The notes beneath the pieces were generated by a model. It ran no database searches and was not told where the DNA came from. It saw nothing but the letters and a program-made list of their open reading frames with translations. Source: Streptomyces sp. Ru73 (lineage in GTDB: Bacteria; Actinomycetota; Actinomycetes; Streptomycetales; Streptomycetaceae). From it: DNA of 46,090 nt. The stretch is taken from assembly GCF_002920575.1 (NCBI RefSeq), contig NZ_PQSQ01000065.1, positions 1-46,090 on the forward strand, in the 5' to 3' direction. The position numbers and the translations under genes are program-made. Positions 38,453-46,090 of this stretch are shown here, one piece after another (the first letter of the stretch is position 1; each line of letters starts with the position of its first letter).

Positions 38453-39710
38453 TGCCCGAGCCCCCCACCCGACCCCTGGAGGAGCCATCGGACACGCGGA
38501 GACCCTGCTCGCCATGGGCGGCGCCTTCCTGGCCGCCGCCGTCCTCGCCCGCCTCGGCGGCCGCATCGGCCTGCCGACCATCCCCCTCTTCATCCTGGCC
38601 GGCATCCTGCTCGGCCCGAACACCCCCGGCTACGTCCTCGTCTCCGATCCGCACGATCTGGAGATGCTCTCGCTGCTCGGCCTGGTGCTGCTGCTCTTCT
38701 ACCTGGGCCTGGAGTTCCACCTCGACGACCTCAAGACCGGCGGCCGCAAAATGGCGCTGGCCGGCGGCGCCTACCTGGCGCTGAACGTCGGCGCGGGCCT
38801 CGGCTTCGGCTTCGCGCTCGGCTGGGGCACGGCTGAGGCGCTGGTGCTGGCCGGCGTGCTCGGCATCTCGTCCTCGGCCATCGTCACCAAAGTCCTGGTC
38901 GACCTGGGCCGGCTCGGCAATCCCGAGACCCGGCCGATCCTCGGCATCATCGTGGTCGAGGACATCTTCCTCGCGCTGTACCTGGCGGCCCTGCAGCCGG
39001 TGATCTCCGGTGCCGACTCGATGGCCTCCGCGGCGGTCGACGCCGGCAAGGCCTTCGGCTTCCTGCTGCTGCTCGCCGCTGCCGCGCGCTGGGGCACCCG
39101 GCTGGTCGGCCGGCTCATCGCCACCCGCGACAACGAACTGCTGGTGATCTCCTTCCTCGGCGCGGCCGTGCTGGTCGCGGGGGTGTCGGAGGTGTTCGGG
39201 GTCGCCGACGCGATCGGCGCCTTCATGGTCGGCCTGATGCTCGGCTCCACCAGCTCCGGCGAACGGATACGCGAGCTGGTGCACCCGCTGCGCGACGCCT
39301 TCGGCGCGATCTTCTTCTTCGCCTTCGGCCTGTCCATCGACCCGGGCGACCTGCCCACCGTCTTCTGGCCGGTGCTGGTCGCGGTGGCCGTGACGCTGCT
39401 GATGAACGTCCTCGCCGGACTCGTCGCCTCCCGCATCTACGGCTTCGGGCCGCGGCCCGCCGCGAACATCGCCACCTCGCTGCTGGCCCGCGGCGAGTTC
39501 GCGCTGATCCTCGCGACCATGGCCGCGACGGCCGGCCTGGACGAGCGCCTCTCCCCGTTCATCGCCGGGTACGTCCTGATCCTCGCGGTGCTGGGCCCGC
39601 TGGCGGCCGGGCGCGCGAACTGGCTGGCGCGGATCCTGCCGGGCCGCGCCGAGACGCCCGCGGCGGAACGGGCGGAGGCCGAGCCGGTGGCGGCCGGGCG
39701 GGGCGCCTGA
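38445..39710 (+). CDS. Cation:proton antiporter (CPA2/KefB family)
   Basis: 421 residues from TTG at 38445. About 12-13 membrane helices with CPA2 signatures: LPTIPLFILAGILLGPNTPG, LLGLVLLLFYLGLEFHLDDLK, GVLGISSSAIVTKVLVDLG, IVVEDIFLALYLA, GVADAIGAFMVGLMLGST and LLARGEFALILATMAA. It exchanges K+ or Na+ for H+. The start is uncertain: there is no ATG/GTG near the conserved N-terminus HAETLLAMGGAF. A GGAGGAG at 38478-38484 lies directly before an in-frame ATC (38487), and the next ATG (38514) is inside the first helix. No TrkA-C regulator gene is adjacent, unlike KhtTU systems. It ends 13 bp before the convergent phosphatase gene. Confidence 0.9.
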   Translation: MTIARAPHPTPGGAIGHAETLLAMGGAFLAAAVLARLGGRIGLPTIPLFILAGILLGPNTPGYVLVSDPHDLEMLSLLGLVLLLFYLGLEFHLDDLKTGGRKMALAGGAYLALNVGAGLGFGFALGWGTAEALVLAGVLGISSSAIVTKVLVDLGRLGNPETRPILGIIVVEDIFLALYLAALQPVISGADSMASAAVDAGKAFGFLLLLAAAARWGTRLVGRLIATRDNELLVISFLGAAVLVAGVSEVFGVADAIGAFMVGLMLGSTSSGERIRELVHPLRDAFGAIFFFAFGLSIDPGDLPTVFWPVLVAVAVTLLMNVLAGLVASRIYGFGPRPAANIATSLLARGEFALILATMAATAGLDERLSPFIAGYVLILAVLGPLAAGRANWLARILPGRAETPAAERAEAEPVAAGRGA

Positions 39711-39723
39711 CCCGGCGTCCGGC

Positions 39724-40872
39724 TCAGTCCCGGCAGATCAGCAGCAGCGCGCGGTCGTCGTGCACGTCCTTGGCGACCGCCTCGATCAGATGCCAGGCGG
39801 CACCGGTGAAGCCGGCGGTCACATAGCGATCGGCCTCACCGGTGAGCCGGTCGATGCCCTCGGCGATGTCCCGGTCGGCCGACTCGACCAGCCCGTCGGT
39901 GAAGAGCATCAGGACGTCGCCCGGCCGCAGCGTGCCCTTGATCGGGTCGAACTGGACGCCGTCCATGATGCCCAGCAGCGGGCCCTCCGCCGCCTTCTGC
40001 TCCCAGCGGCCGCTGCCGGCGCTGAGCTGGAGCGCCGGCGGATGCCCCGCGGAGAACAGCTCGTAGTCCCCGGACTCCAGGTCCAGTACGAGGTGGATGG
40101 CGGTCGCGAACCCCTCGCTCCACTCCTGGCGGAGCAGGTAGCCGTTGGCCGCGGGGAGGAAGGCGTGCGGCGGCAGCGAGCCGAGCAGGCCGCCGAACGC
40201 GCCCGACAGCAGCAGCGCCCGGGAGGCCGCGTCCATGCCCTTGCCGGAGACGTCCGTGAGGACGACCTCCAGGATGTGGCCGCCGTGGGTGCGCGTGGCG
40301 ACGACGAAGTCGCCCGAGAAGGACTGGCCGCCGGCCGGCCGCAGGGACATCTCCCGGTGCCAGCCGCGCGGCAGCTGCGGCAGCGCGCTCTGCACCCGGA
40401 TCCGCTCGCGCAGGTCGAAGAGCATCGTGCCGCCGCGCCGCCACGGCACCCCCACCCGGCTGCGGAACTGCGCGATCAGCAGCCCGAAGAGACCCACCGC
40501 CGCCACCACCAGCACCGTGCCCGGCGTGATCCGGTCCGGGCCCTGCTCGTACGGGCCCAGCGCCGCCGCCTCCACGATGAGGGCCACCGCCGACGTGCCG
40601 TACAGGGCGAGCAGGCTGGAGGGGCGCAGCAGCAGGCCGCCCGCGACGACCGGCAGGACCAGGGCGGTGGGCGCGAACCAGTCGGGGTGCCAGATGGTGC
40701 AGCCGGCGAGTACCGGCACGGAGAGCAGCAGGGCCGCCAGCGCGCCCCAGTCGGAGCCGCCGCCGCGGAAGTAGTCGACCATCGTCTTGCGCACGCCGAT
40801 GCGGACCCGGTGCATCGCCTTGCGCATCCGGGCCGTCAGGGTCTCCGCTGCCGCGCCGCTCGCCATTGCCAC
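39724..40872 (-). CDS. Membrane-anchored PP2C/SpoIIE-type serine phosphatase
   Basis: 382 residues from the GTG at 40872 (VAMASGAAAETL), chosen for the GGGGTGGA about 9 nt ahead. An ATG two codons later is possible, and 24 more residues upstream are open but unlikely. A membrane part with four or five helices (about 35-135) precedes the phosphatase domain: SFSGDFVVA, LTDVSGKGMDAASRALLLSGAF, YELFSAGHPPALQL, PGDVLMLFTDGLVESADRD, DVHDDRALLLI. Metal-binding Asp residues are in place. Such RsbU-like enzymes dephosphorylate anti-sigma-factor antagonists. No partner is encoded next to it. Confidence 0.92.
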   Translation of the reverse strand: MAMASGAAAETLTARMRKAMHRVRIGVRKTMVDYFRGGGSDWGALAALLLSVPVLAGCTIWHPDWFAPTALVLPVVAGGLLLRPSSLLALYGTSAVALIVEAAALGPYEQGPDRITPGTVLVVAAVGLFGLLIAQFRSRVGVPWRRGGTMLFDLRERIRVQSALPQLPRGWHREMSLRPAGGQSFSGDFVVATRTHGGHILEVVLTDVSGKGMDAASRALLLSGAFGGLLGSLPPHAFLPAANGYLLRQEWSEGFATAIHLVLDLESGDYELFSAGHPPALQLSAGSGRWEQKAAEGPLLGIMDGVQFDPIKGTLRPGDVLMLFTDGLVESADRDIAEGIDRLTGEADRYVTAGFTGAAWHLIEAVAKDVHDDRALLLICRD

Positions 40873-40993
40873 GTGACCATATCCACCCCTTTGGCGGCGC
40901 GTCGATTCACGGCACACCACCCGCGGCAATTGCCAGGAAAACATGTTCGAAATCCAGTCGCGTCCGCGAGGCGCCGCCTGCTACGCATGGCCT

Positions 40994-42223
40994 ATGACGA
41001 CACAGGTACGTACGCTGCGCGCGGCCGAATGGGACGGCTGGTACGGCAAGTTGGAGCGCGCCTTCGGTGGCGTGCCGGAGGCCTCGGAGGAGCGCGGACT
41101 GTTCCGCGACCTCACCGAGGTGGACCGGTCGATCGGGGTCTGGGACGGGCCCGAAGTCGTGGGCACGGCAGGCGCGTTCAGCTTCCGGATGACCGTGCCG
41201 GGCGGGGCGCTGCTGCCCGCGGCCGGCGTGACCATGGTCAGCGTGCAGGCCACGCACCGGCGGCGCGGGGTGCTGACGGAGATGATGCGGCATCAGCTGG
41301 AGGACGTGCGCGGCCGGGAGGAGCCACTGGCCGTGCTGACCGCGTCCGAACCGGTGATTTACGGGCGGTTCGGCTACGGCATGGCCAGCCGCCAGGCGCA
41401 GCTGCGGGTCGAGACGAAGCGGGTCGCGCTGACGCCGCCGGCCGGCGCGGACGACGTACGGCTGCGGGTCGTGCCGCCCGCCGAGGCGGTGGACGAGTGC
41501 GAGCGGGTGTACGCGCAGGTCGTGGCCGGCCGCCCCGGCATGCTCGCGCGCCGCCCGGGCTGGGAGCGGCTGCCGCTGCTGGACCCGCCGGGCGACCGCG
41601 AGGGCGCGGGGGAACTGCTGTGCGTGCTGGCCGAGGCCGGCGGCGAGGTGCGGGGGTACGCGCGGTACGCGGTCAAGCCGGAGTGGGGCGACGGCGGCCC
41701 CGACGGCACGGTCCGGCTGCGCGACATCGAGGCGCTGGACCCGGCGGTACGCGGGGCCCTGTGGCGCTACCTGCTCTCCGTCGACCTGACCTCGACGCTG
41801 GTGAACCACAACCGTCCGGTCGACGACCCGCTGCTGCACATGGTCTCCGACGTGCGCCGGTGCGGGGTACGGGTGCGGGACGGGCTGTTCCTGCGCCCGG
41901 TCGAGGTGGGCGCCGCGCTGGCGGGGCGTACGTACGCGGCGCCGGTGGACGTGGTCCTCGACGTCGAGGACGCCTTCTGCCCGTGGAACGCGGGCCGCTG
42001 GCGGCTGTCCGGCGACGCCAAGGGCGCGTCCTGCGAACGGACGACGGACGCGGCGGACCTGGCCCTGTCGGTACGGGAGCTGGGCGCGGCATATCTGGGC
42101 GACACCCGGCTGAGCACGCTGGCGGCGGCGGGGCGGGTCACCGAACTGCGCCCGGGGGCGCTGGCCGAGGCGTCGGCCGCGTTCGGCTCGGACGTGGCGC
42201 CGTGGCTGCCGCACGGATTCTGA
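40994..42223 (+). CDS. eis: Eis-type GNAT N-acetyltransferase
   Basis: 409 residues from the ATG at 40994 (MTTQVRTLRAAEWDGWYGKLERAFGG). It has the Eis architecture: an N-terminal GNAT with VSVQATHRRRGVLTEMMRHQL (acetyl-CoA site), the middle GNAT-like lobe and the C-terminal SCP2-like lobe (ADLALSVRELGAAYLGDTRLSTLAAAGRV). The equivalents of the mycobacterial catalytic pair are seen: Tyr123 in EPVIYGRFGYGMASRQAQL and the C-terminal Phe409 carboxylate (LPHGF). Eis acetylates aminoglycosides or polyamines at several amines; the natural substrate here is unknown. The region in front has no Shine-Dalgarno, and TACGCA ends 6 nt before the ATG, so a leaderless transcript is possible. It converges on nei with 9 bp between stops. 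Confidence 0.88.
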   Translation: MTTQVRTLRAAEWDGWYGKLERAFGGVPEASEERGLFRDLTEVDRSIGVWDGPEVVGTAGAFSFRMTVPGGALLPAAGVTMVSVQATHRRRGVLTEMMRHQLEDVRGREEPLAVLTASEPVIYGRFGYGMASRQAQLRVETKRVALTPPAGADDVRLRVVPPAEAVDECERVYAQVVAGRPGMLARRPGWERLPLLDPPGDREGAGELLCVLAEAGGEVRGYARYAVKPEWGDGGPDGTVRLRDIEALDPAVRGALWRYLLSVDLTSTLVNHNRPVDDPLLHMVSDVRRCGVRVRDGLFLRPVEVGAALAGRTYAAPVDVVLDVEDAFCPWNAGRWRLSGDAKGASCERTTDAADLALSVRELGAAYLGDTRLSTLAAAGRVTELRPGALAEASAAFGSDVAPWLPHGF

Positions 42224-42232
42224 GGTGCCGCG

Positions 42233-43042
42233 TCAGCGCCGCTGGCACCCCGGGCACCAGAAGAGGTTCCGCGCGGCCAGCTCGGCCGTGCGGATCTCCG
42301 TGCCGCAGATGTGGCACGGCTGCTGCGCCCGACGGTAGACGTACACCTCGCCGCCGTGGTCGTCGACGCGCGGCGGCCGTCCCATGGCCTCGGGCTCGTG
42401 CTCGGGCCGTACGGTGTCGATGCGGTTGTTGCGGACGCCTTCGCGCATGAGGACGACCAGGTCCGACCAGATCGCGTCCCATTCCGAGCGCCGCAGATCG
42501 CGGCCGAGGCGGTACGGGTCGATGCCGTGCCGGAAGAGGACCTCTGCCCGGTAGACGTTGCCCACCCCGGCGATGACCTTCTGGTCCATCAGCAGGGCGG
42601 CCACGCTCGTCCGGCTGCGCGAGACGCGCCGCCAGGCCCGCTCCCCGTCGTCGTCCGGGCGGAGCGGGTCGGGCCCGAGCCGGTCGTGTATCGCCTGCTT
42701 GTCGGCGTCGGTGAGCAGCGCGCAGGCGGTGGGCCCGCGCAGGTCGGCGTAGTGCTCCTCGTTCGCCAGCCGCAGCCGCACCGTGTCGGTGGGCGGCGGC
42801 GCGGGCGCCGGGCCGAAGCCGAGCTTGCCGAAGAGCCCGAGGTGGACGTGGACCCAGCCGGTGCCGGCGAAGCCCAGGAAGAGGTGCTTGCCGTGCGCCT
42901 CGGCGGCCGTCAGCACCTGGCCGTCGACCAGCGCGGCGCCGTCCGCGAACTTGCCCTGCGGGCTGCTCGCGCGCACGGACCGGCCGCCGAACCTCTCGAA
43001 GTGGTCGGCGGCCAGCCGGTGGATCGTGTGCCCCTCGGGCAT
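42233..43042 (-). CDS. nei: Fpg/Nei family DNA glycosylase (endonuclease VIII-like)
   Basis: 269 residues. MPEGHTIHRLA places the catalytic Pro2 and Glu3, with K52 in AHGKHLFLGF. The H2TH helix region is IAGVGNVYRAEVLF (157-170), and the zinc finger cysteines are C243, C246, C263 and C266 (CHICGTEIR...FWCPGCQRR). It excises oxidised bases in base-excision repair. The PEGHT opening marks the Nei rather than the MutM (PELPE) subgroup. It starts 24 bp after rpiB on the same strand and is probably cotranscribed with it. Confidence 0.94.
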   Translation of the reverse strand: MPEGHTIHRLAADHFERFGGRSVRASSPQGKFADGAALVDGQVLTAAEAHGKHLFLGFAGTGWVHVHLGLFGKLGFGPAPAPPPTDTVRLRLANEEHYADLRGPTACALLTDADKQAIHDRLGPDPLRPDDDGERAWRRVSRSRTSVAALLMDQKVIAGVGNVYRAEVLFRHGIDPYRLGRDLRRSEWDAIWSDLVVLMREGVRNNRIDTVRPEHEPEAMGRPPRVDDHGGEVYVYRRAQQPCHICGTEIRTAELAARNLFWCPGCQRR

Positions 43043-43066
43043 CTGCGGTCGGTCCTGCCCTTCGGC

Positions 43067-43555
<489 letters not shown>

Positions 43556-43633
43556 GCGACGAGTGTGACACGGCGGACCGGGGTAGGCGCCGTTGGGTCT
43601 CCCCATGGATGCGCGCAGGGAAATCAGGGCGTT

Positions 43634-43664
43634 ACTTGTCGTACACAAGTTCGTCGTACAAAAG
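43634..43664 (+). promoter_or_regulatory. Candidate operator of the amino acid permease gene
   Basis: ACTTGT-CGTAC-ACAAGT (43634-43650) is a perfect 6-bp inverted repeat with 5 bp between arms, and GTCGTACA(C/A)AAG occurs as a direct repeat at 43638-43649 and 43653-43664, offset by 15 bp. The block is AT-rich, 105-135 bp before the permease ATG. It resembles GntR-type palindromes, but no exact consensus match was found. Confidence 0.4.
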
Positions 43665-43769
43665 CACGAAGACGTTAACGATACGGATTCGGGCCTTCCC
43701 CTCCCCGCGCTCCGGAAGATCTCATCCAGGGGCTCGACACATCCGTTGAACCACACAAGGACGGTGCAC

Positions 43770-45266
43770 ATGGGCGCGCACCCGCCGACCCCGACCGCAC
43801 GGCCGGCCACCGGTGACCCCGGTGACGGGCGGTCGCCGGAGGGCCTGCAGGCAGGACTCAAGAACCGCCATCTGTCGATGATCGCCATCGGCGGGGTGAT
43901 CGGCGCCGGCCTCTTCGTCGGCTCCGGCGCCGGCATCGCGGCCGCCGGGCCCGGCATCCTCATCTCCTACGCGCTGACCGGCCTGCTGGTGGTCCTCGTG
44001 ATGCGGATGCTGGGCGAGATGGCCGCCGCCTCGCCCACCTCGGGCTCCTTCTCCGCCTACGCGGACCGGGCGCTGGGCCGCTGGGCCGGCTTCACCATCG
44101 GCTGGCTGTACTGGTTCTTCTGGTCGGTCGTGCTGGCCGTCGAGGCGACGGCGGCGGCCGCCATCCTCACCGCCTGGGTCCCGGCCGTCCCGCAGTGGGC
44201 CTGGGCGCTGCTGGTGATGATCGTGCTGACCGGTACGAACCTGATATCCGTCGGCTCGTTCGGCGAGTTCGAGTTCTGGTTCGCCGGGATCAAGGTCGCG
44301 GCGATCGTGATCTTCATCGTGGCGGGCGCGCTGGCGGTCTTCGGGCTGCCGCCGGGCGACGAGGCCGTGGGCCTGTCCCACCTCACCGGCGACGGCGGCT
44401 TCCTGCCGCACGGGCCGGGCGCGATCCTCTCCGGCATGCTGCTGGTCGTCTTCTCGTTCATGGGCAGCGAGATCGTCACCCTGGCCGCCAGCGAGTCGCC
44501 GAACCCGGTGCAGGCCGTCCGCAAGGCCACCAACAGCGTGATCTGGCGGATCGCGATCTTCTACCTGGGTTCGATCTCGGTGATCGTCACGCTGCTGCCG
44601 TGGAACGACAAGGGCGTCGAGGCCAGCCCGTACGTCGCCGTGCTGCGCTCCCTGGACATCCCGTACGCGGACACCGTGATGGACGTGGTCGTGCTGACCG
44701 CCGTCCTCTCCTGCCTCAACTCCGGCCTGTACACCGCCTCGCGGATGGCCTTCTCGCTCGGCGAGCGGGGCGACGCGCCGAAGTCCTTCACCCGCGTCAA
44801 CAAGGGCGGCGTCCCCGCGGTCTCCATCTGGGCGTCGGTCGCCTTCGGCTTCATCGCGGTGATCTTCAGCTACACCTCGAAGGACACGATCTTCCAGTTC
44901 CTGCTGAACTCCTCGGGCGCGGTCGCGCTCTTCGTGTGGCTGGTCATCTGCTTCTCGCAGCTGCGGATGCGCCGCACGATCGAACGGGACACGCCGGAGC
45001 GGCTCACCGTCCGCATGTGGCTGTACCCGTACCTGACGTACGCCACGATCGCGCTGATCCTCTTCGTGGTCGGCTACATGTTCTACAACCCCGACGGCCG
45101 GCAGCAGATGATCATGTCGGTGGCCGTGGGCGCGCTGGTGCTCGTCGTCGGCCTGGTGCGGGACCGCATGCGGCGGTCCGCAGCGGTGGCCGCCGGTGAG
45201 GGCGCGGGCCCGGACTCCGGCGCGGCCGCTCAGGACGTGCGGAAGGACGACCTGACCCGCTCATAG
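43770..45266 (+). CDS. Amino acid permease (APC superfamily, AAT type)
   Basis: 498 residues from the ATG at 43770, with AAGGA 8 nt before it. It has a cytoplasmic head, then LKNRHLSMIAIGGVIGAGLFVGSGAGIAAAGPG, the AAT-family opening, and 12 membrane helices. GSEIVTLAASESPNPVQAVRKATNSVIWRIAIFYLGSISVIV is the conserved mid-segment of GabP/AnsP/CycA-like carriers. It imports an amino acid with H+; the substrate is undetermined (GABA permease-like by style). The last 37 bp overlap tail-to-tail with the next gene. Confidence 0.93.
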   Translation: MGAHPPTPTARPATGDPGDGRSPEGLQAGLKNRHLSMIAIGGVIGAGLFVGSGAGIAAAGPGILISYALTGLLVVLVMRMLGEMAAASPTSGSFSAYADRALGRWAGFTIGWLYWFFWSVVLAVEATAAAAILTAWVPAVPQWAWALLVMIVLTGTNLISVGSFGEFEFWFAGIKVAAIVIFIVAGALAVFGLPPGDEAVGLSHLTGDGGFLPHGPGAILSGMLLVVFSFMGSEIVTLAASESPNPVQAVRKATNSVIWRIAIFYLGSISVIVTLLPWNDKGVEASPYVAVLRSLDIPYADTVMDVVVLTAVLSCLNSGLYTASRMAFSLGERGDAPKSFTRVNKGGVPAVSIWASVAFGFIAVIFSYTSKDTIFQFLLNSSGAVALFVWLVICFSQLRMRRTIERDTPERLTVRMWLYPYLTYATIALILFVVGYMFYNPDGRQQMIMSVAVGALVLVVGLVRDRMRRSAAVAAGEGAGPDSGAAAQDVRKDDLTRS

Positions 45267-46090
45267 GTGCCCACGGCCAGGGCCGTCGCGTCGTCCCGGT
45301 ACCAGAGGCTGAGCTGGTAGAGCCTGCCCCGGTGGCGGAAGCCGAGCTGACGGCCGTGGTACGGGCGGTCCGCCTGCGTGTAGGCGTACTCCCACAGGAC
45401 GGCCGGGTCCCCGCGGAACGCCGTGCGCTCCAGATGGAGCGTGCGGTAGCCGGGGACCCGGCCGCGCTGTGCGTCGGCGTACGCCCGCCAGCGGCCCAGG
45501 AGGTCGCCGCCGTCGGAGGGGGCCTGCCGCGCGGCGAGTTGCACGGCGCCGTCGCGGGTGCTGTAGGTGATCTCCCGCGGGGACTCCTCGGTACGGTTCC
45601 AGCCCACCGGCGGCACCCAGCTGAACCCGTCCTCGGCGCGGCGCGGCGCCGCGGGCGCCGAGGTGCCCGTACCGCGCCCCGCCGTCGGGCTCTCGCTCAC
45701 CCGCGCGCTCGGCGCTCCGTGCGGCGCGCCGTGCTCGGCCTCCTGAGCCGTGACGAGCACCACCACGACGGCCACCGCCGAGGCGACGACGGTCGCGGCC
45801 GCGACGAGCGCGGCCCGCTTCCGCGACCACCGGCCGGCACCGGTCCCGCGCGGCGCCGGCCGCGGCCCGGCGGAATCCGGCTCCGGCTGAGGCTCCGGCT
45901 CCGGCTCCGGCTGAGGTTCGGCGGCGTCCGGGGCGGACGGGCCCGGCTCCGGGGCTTCGGACTCCGGTTCGACTGCTGGTTCCGCCGGCTCCACTGGCTC
46001 CGCTTCGGCTGCTGGCCCGGGCTCGGCGGCCTCGGGCTCCGGGACGGCAGCCTCGGGCTCCGGTTCCGCGACGGCCGCAGGTCCGGCCAC
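45230..46090 (-). CDS. Pro/Glu-rich membrane protein, C-terminal part (cut by window end)
   Basis: At least 286 residues; the frame is open at 46090 (GTG at the edge may or may not be the start). Order: a cytoplasmic stretch of alternating Pro/Glu/Ala (EPEPEAAVPEPEAAEPGP...QPEPEPEPQPEPDS), a basic stop (GRWSRKRA), one membrane helix (ALVAAATVVASAVAVVVVLV), then an extracellular domain of about 150 residues (FSWVPPVGWNRTEESPREITYSTRDGAVQLAARQ...WEYAYTQADRPYHGRQLGFRHRGRLYQLSLWYRD). The layout fits the juxtamembrane and outer part of a serine/threonine protein kinase or a similar sensor, but no kinase domain is in view. Function unassigned. Confidence 0.8.
   Translation of the reverse strand: MAGPAAVAEPEPEAAVPEPEAAEPGPAAEAEPVEPAEPAVEPESEAPEPGPSAPDAAEPQPEPEPEPQPEPDSAGPRPAPRGTGAGRWSRKRAALVAAATVVASAVAVVVVLVTAQEAEHGAPHGAPSARVSESPTAGRGTGTSAPAAPRRAEDGFSWVPPVGWNRTEESPREITYSTRDGAVQLAARQAPSDGGDLLGRWRAYADAQRGRVPGYRTLHLERTAFRGDPAVLWEYAYTQADRPYHGRQLGFRHRGRLYQLSLWYRDDATALAVGTYERVRSSFRTS

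Noticed and set aside
43621..43690. GlnR box upstream of the amino acid permease
   Set aside because: GTTAC is present, but the spaced GAAAC half-sites are missing.

Overview
The window is a stretch of high-GC actinobacterial chromosome, almost certainly Streptomyces or a close relative. The evidence is the very high G+C with G/C-biased third codon positions, frequent GTG starts, the mreBCD-PBP2-rodA order next to ndk-folC-valS-clpX-clpP2-clpP1-tig, and the pairing of two clpP genes with a ClgR-like operator. No integrase, transposase or phage gene was found. Most of it is vertically inherited core genome with a few lineage-variable inserts.

Layout. 1-5088 (all minus): the 5' end of an RNase E/G gene, a DUF2344/TIGR03936 protein, a membrane protein built from repeats, a GNAT acetyltransferase and a TIGR03960 B12-binding radical SAM protein. 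5163-5254: two degenerate 29-30 nt palindromic repeats around one 33 nt spacer, which look like a relic of a type I-E CRISPR array. 5261-10519: a CYTH-CHAD protein and pyruvate carboxylase, separated by a strong terminator and a 24-bp tandem repeat. 10762-17141: the rod-shape/spore-wall cluster rodA, PBP2, mreD, mreC, mreB (transcribed mreB to rodA). 17423-19996: ndk, DUF4233 membrane protein, folC. 20254-25004 (plus): a double-unit Lrp/AsnC regulator, a decaying 35-bp tandem repeat, then an amidase, DUF3311 protein and sodium:solute symporter that look like an uptake-and-hydrolysis unit. 25009-29339 (minus): a PbpA-type penicillin-binding protein and valS. 29480-30427: a Pro/Gln/Gly-rich membrane protein. 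30531-35105 (minus): clpX, clpP2, clpP1, tig. 35350-35639: tRNA-Pro(UGG) and tRNA-Gly(UCC). 35726-46090: ArsC/Spx-like protein, small membrane protein, a roughly 630 bp region without a convincing gene, acyltransferase, cation:proton antiporter, SpoIIE-type phosphatase, Eis-type acetyltransferase, Nei DNA glycosylase, RpiB, amino acid permease, and a truncated Pro/Glu-rich membrane protein.

How the genes work together. MreB/C/D, PBP2 and RodA form the elongasome-like spore-wall machine. A second class B PBP at 25009-26457 lies outside that cluster. ClpP1/ClpP2/ClpX with trigger factor form a proteolysis and folding module; a ClgR-like box and overlapping promoter elements lie upstream of clpP1. 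The radical SAM pair (TIGR03960 and TIGR03936) beside RNase E/G is the most attractive uncharacterised functional linkage in the window. The CRISPR relic is the most unexpected element.

Limits: all calls come from reading the sequence and family memory. No homology search, structure prediction or expression data were used. Promoter and operator calls are pattern matches.
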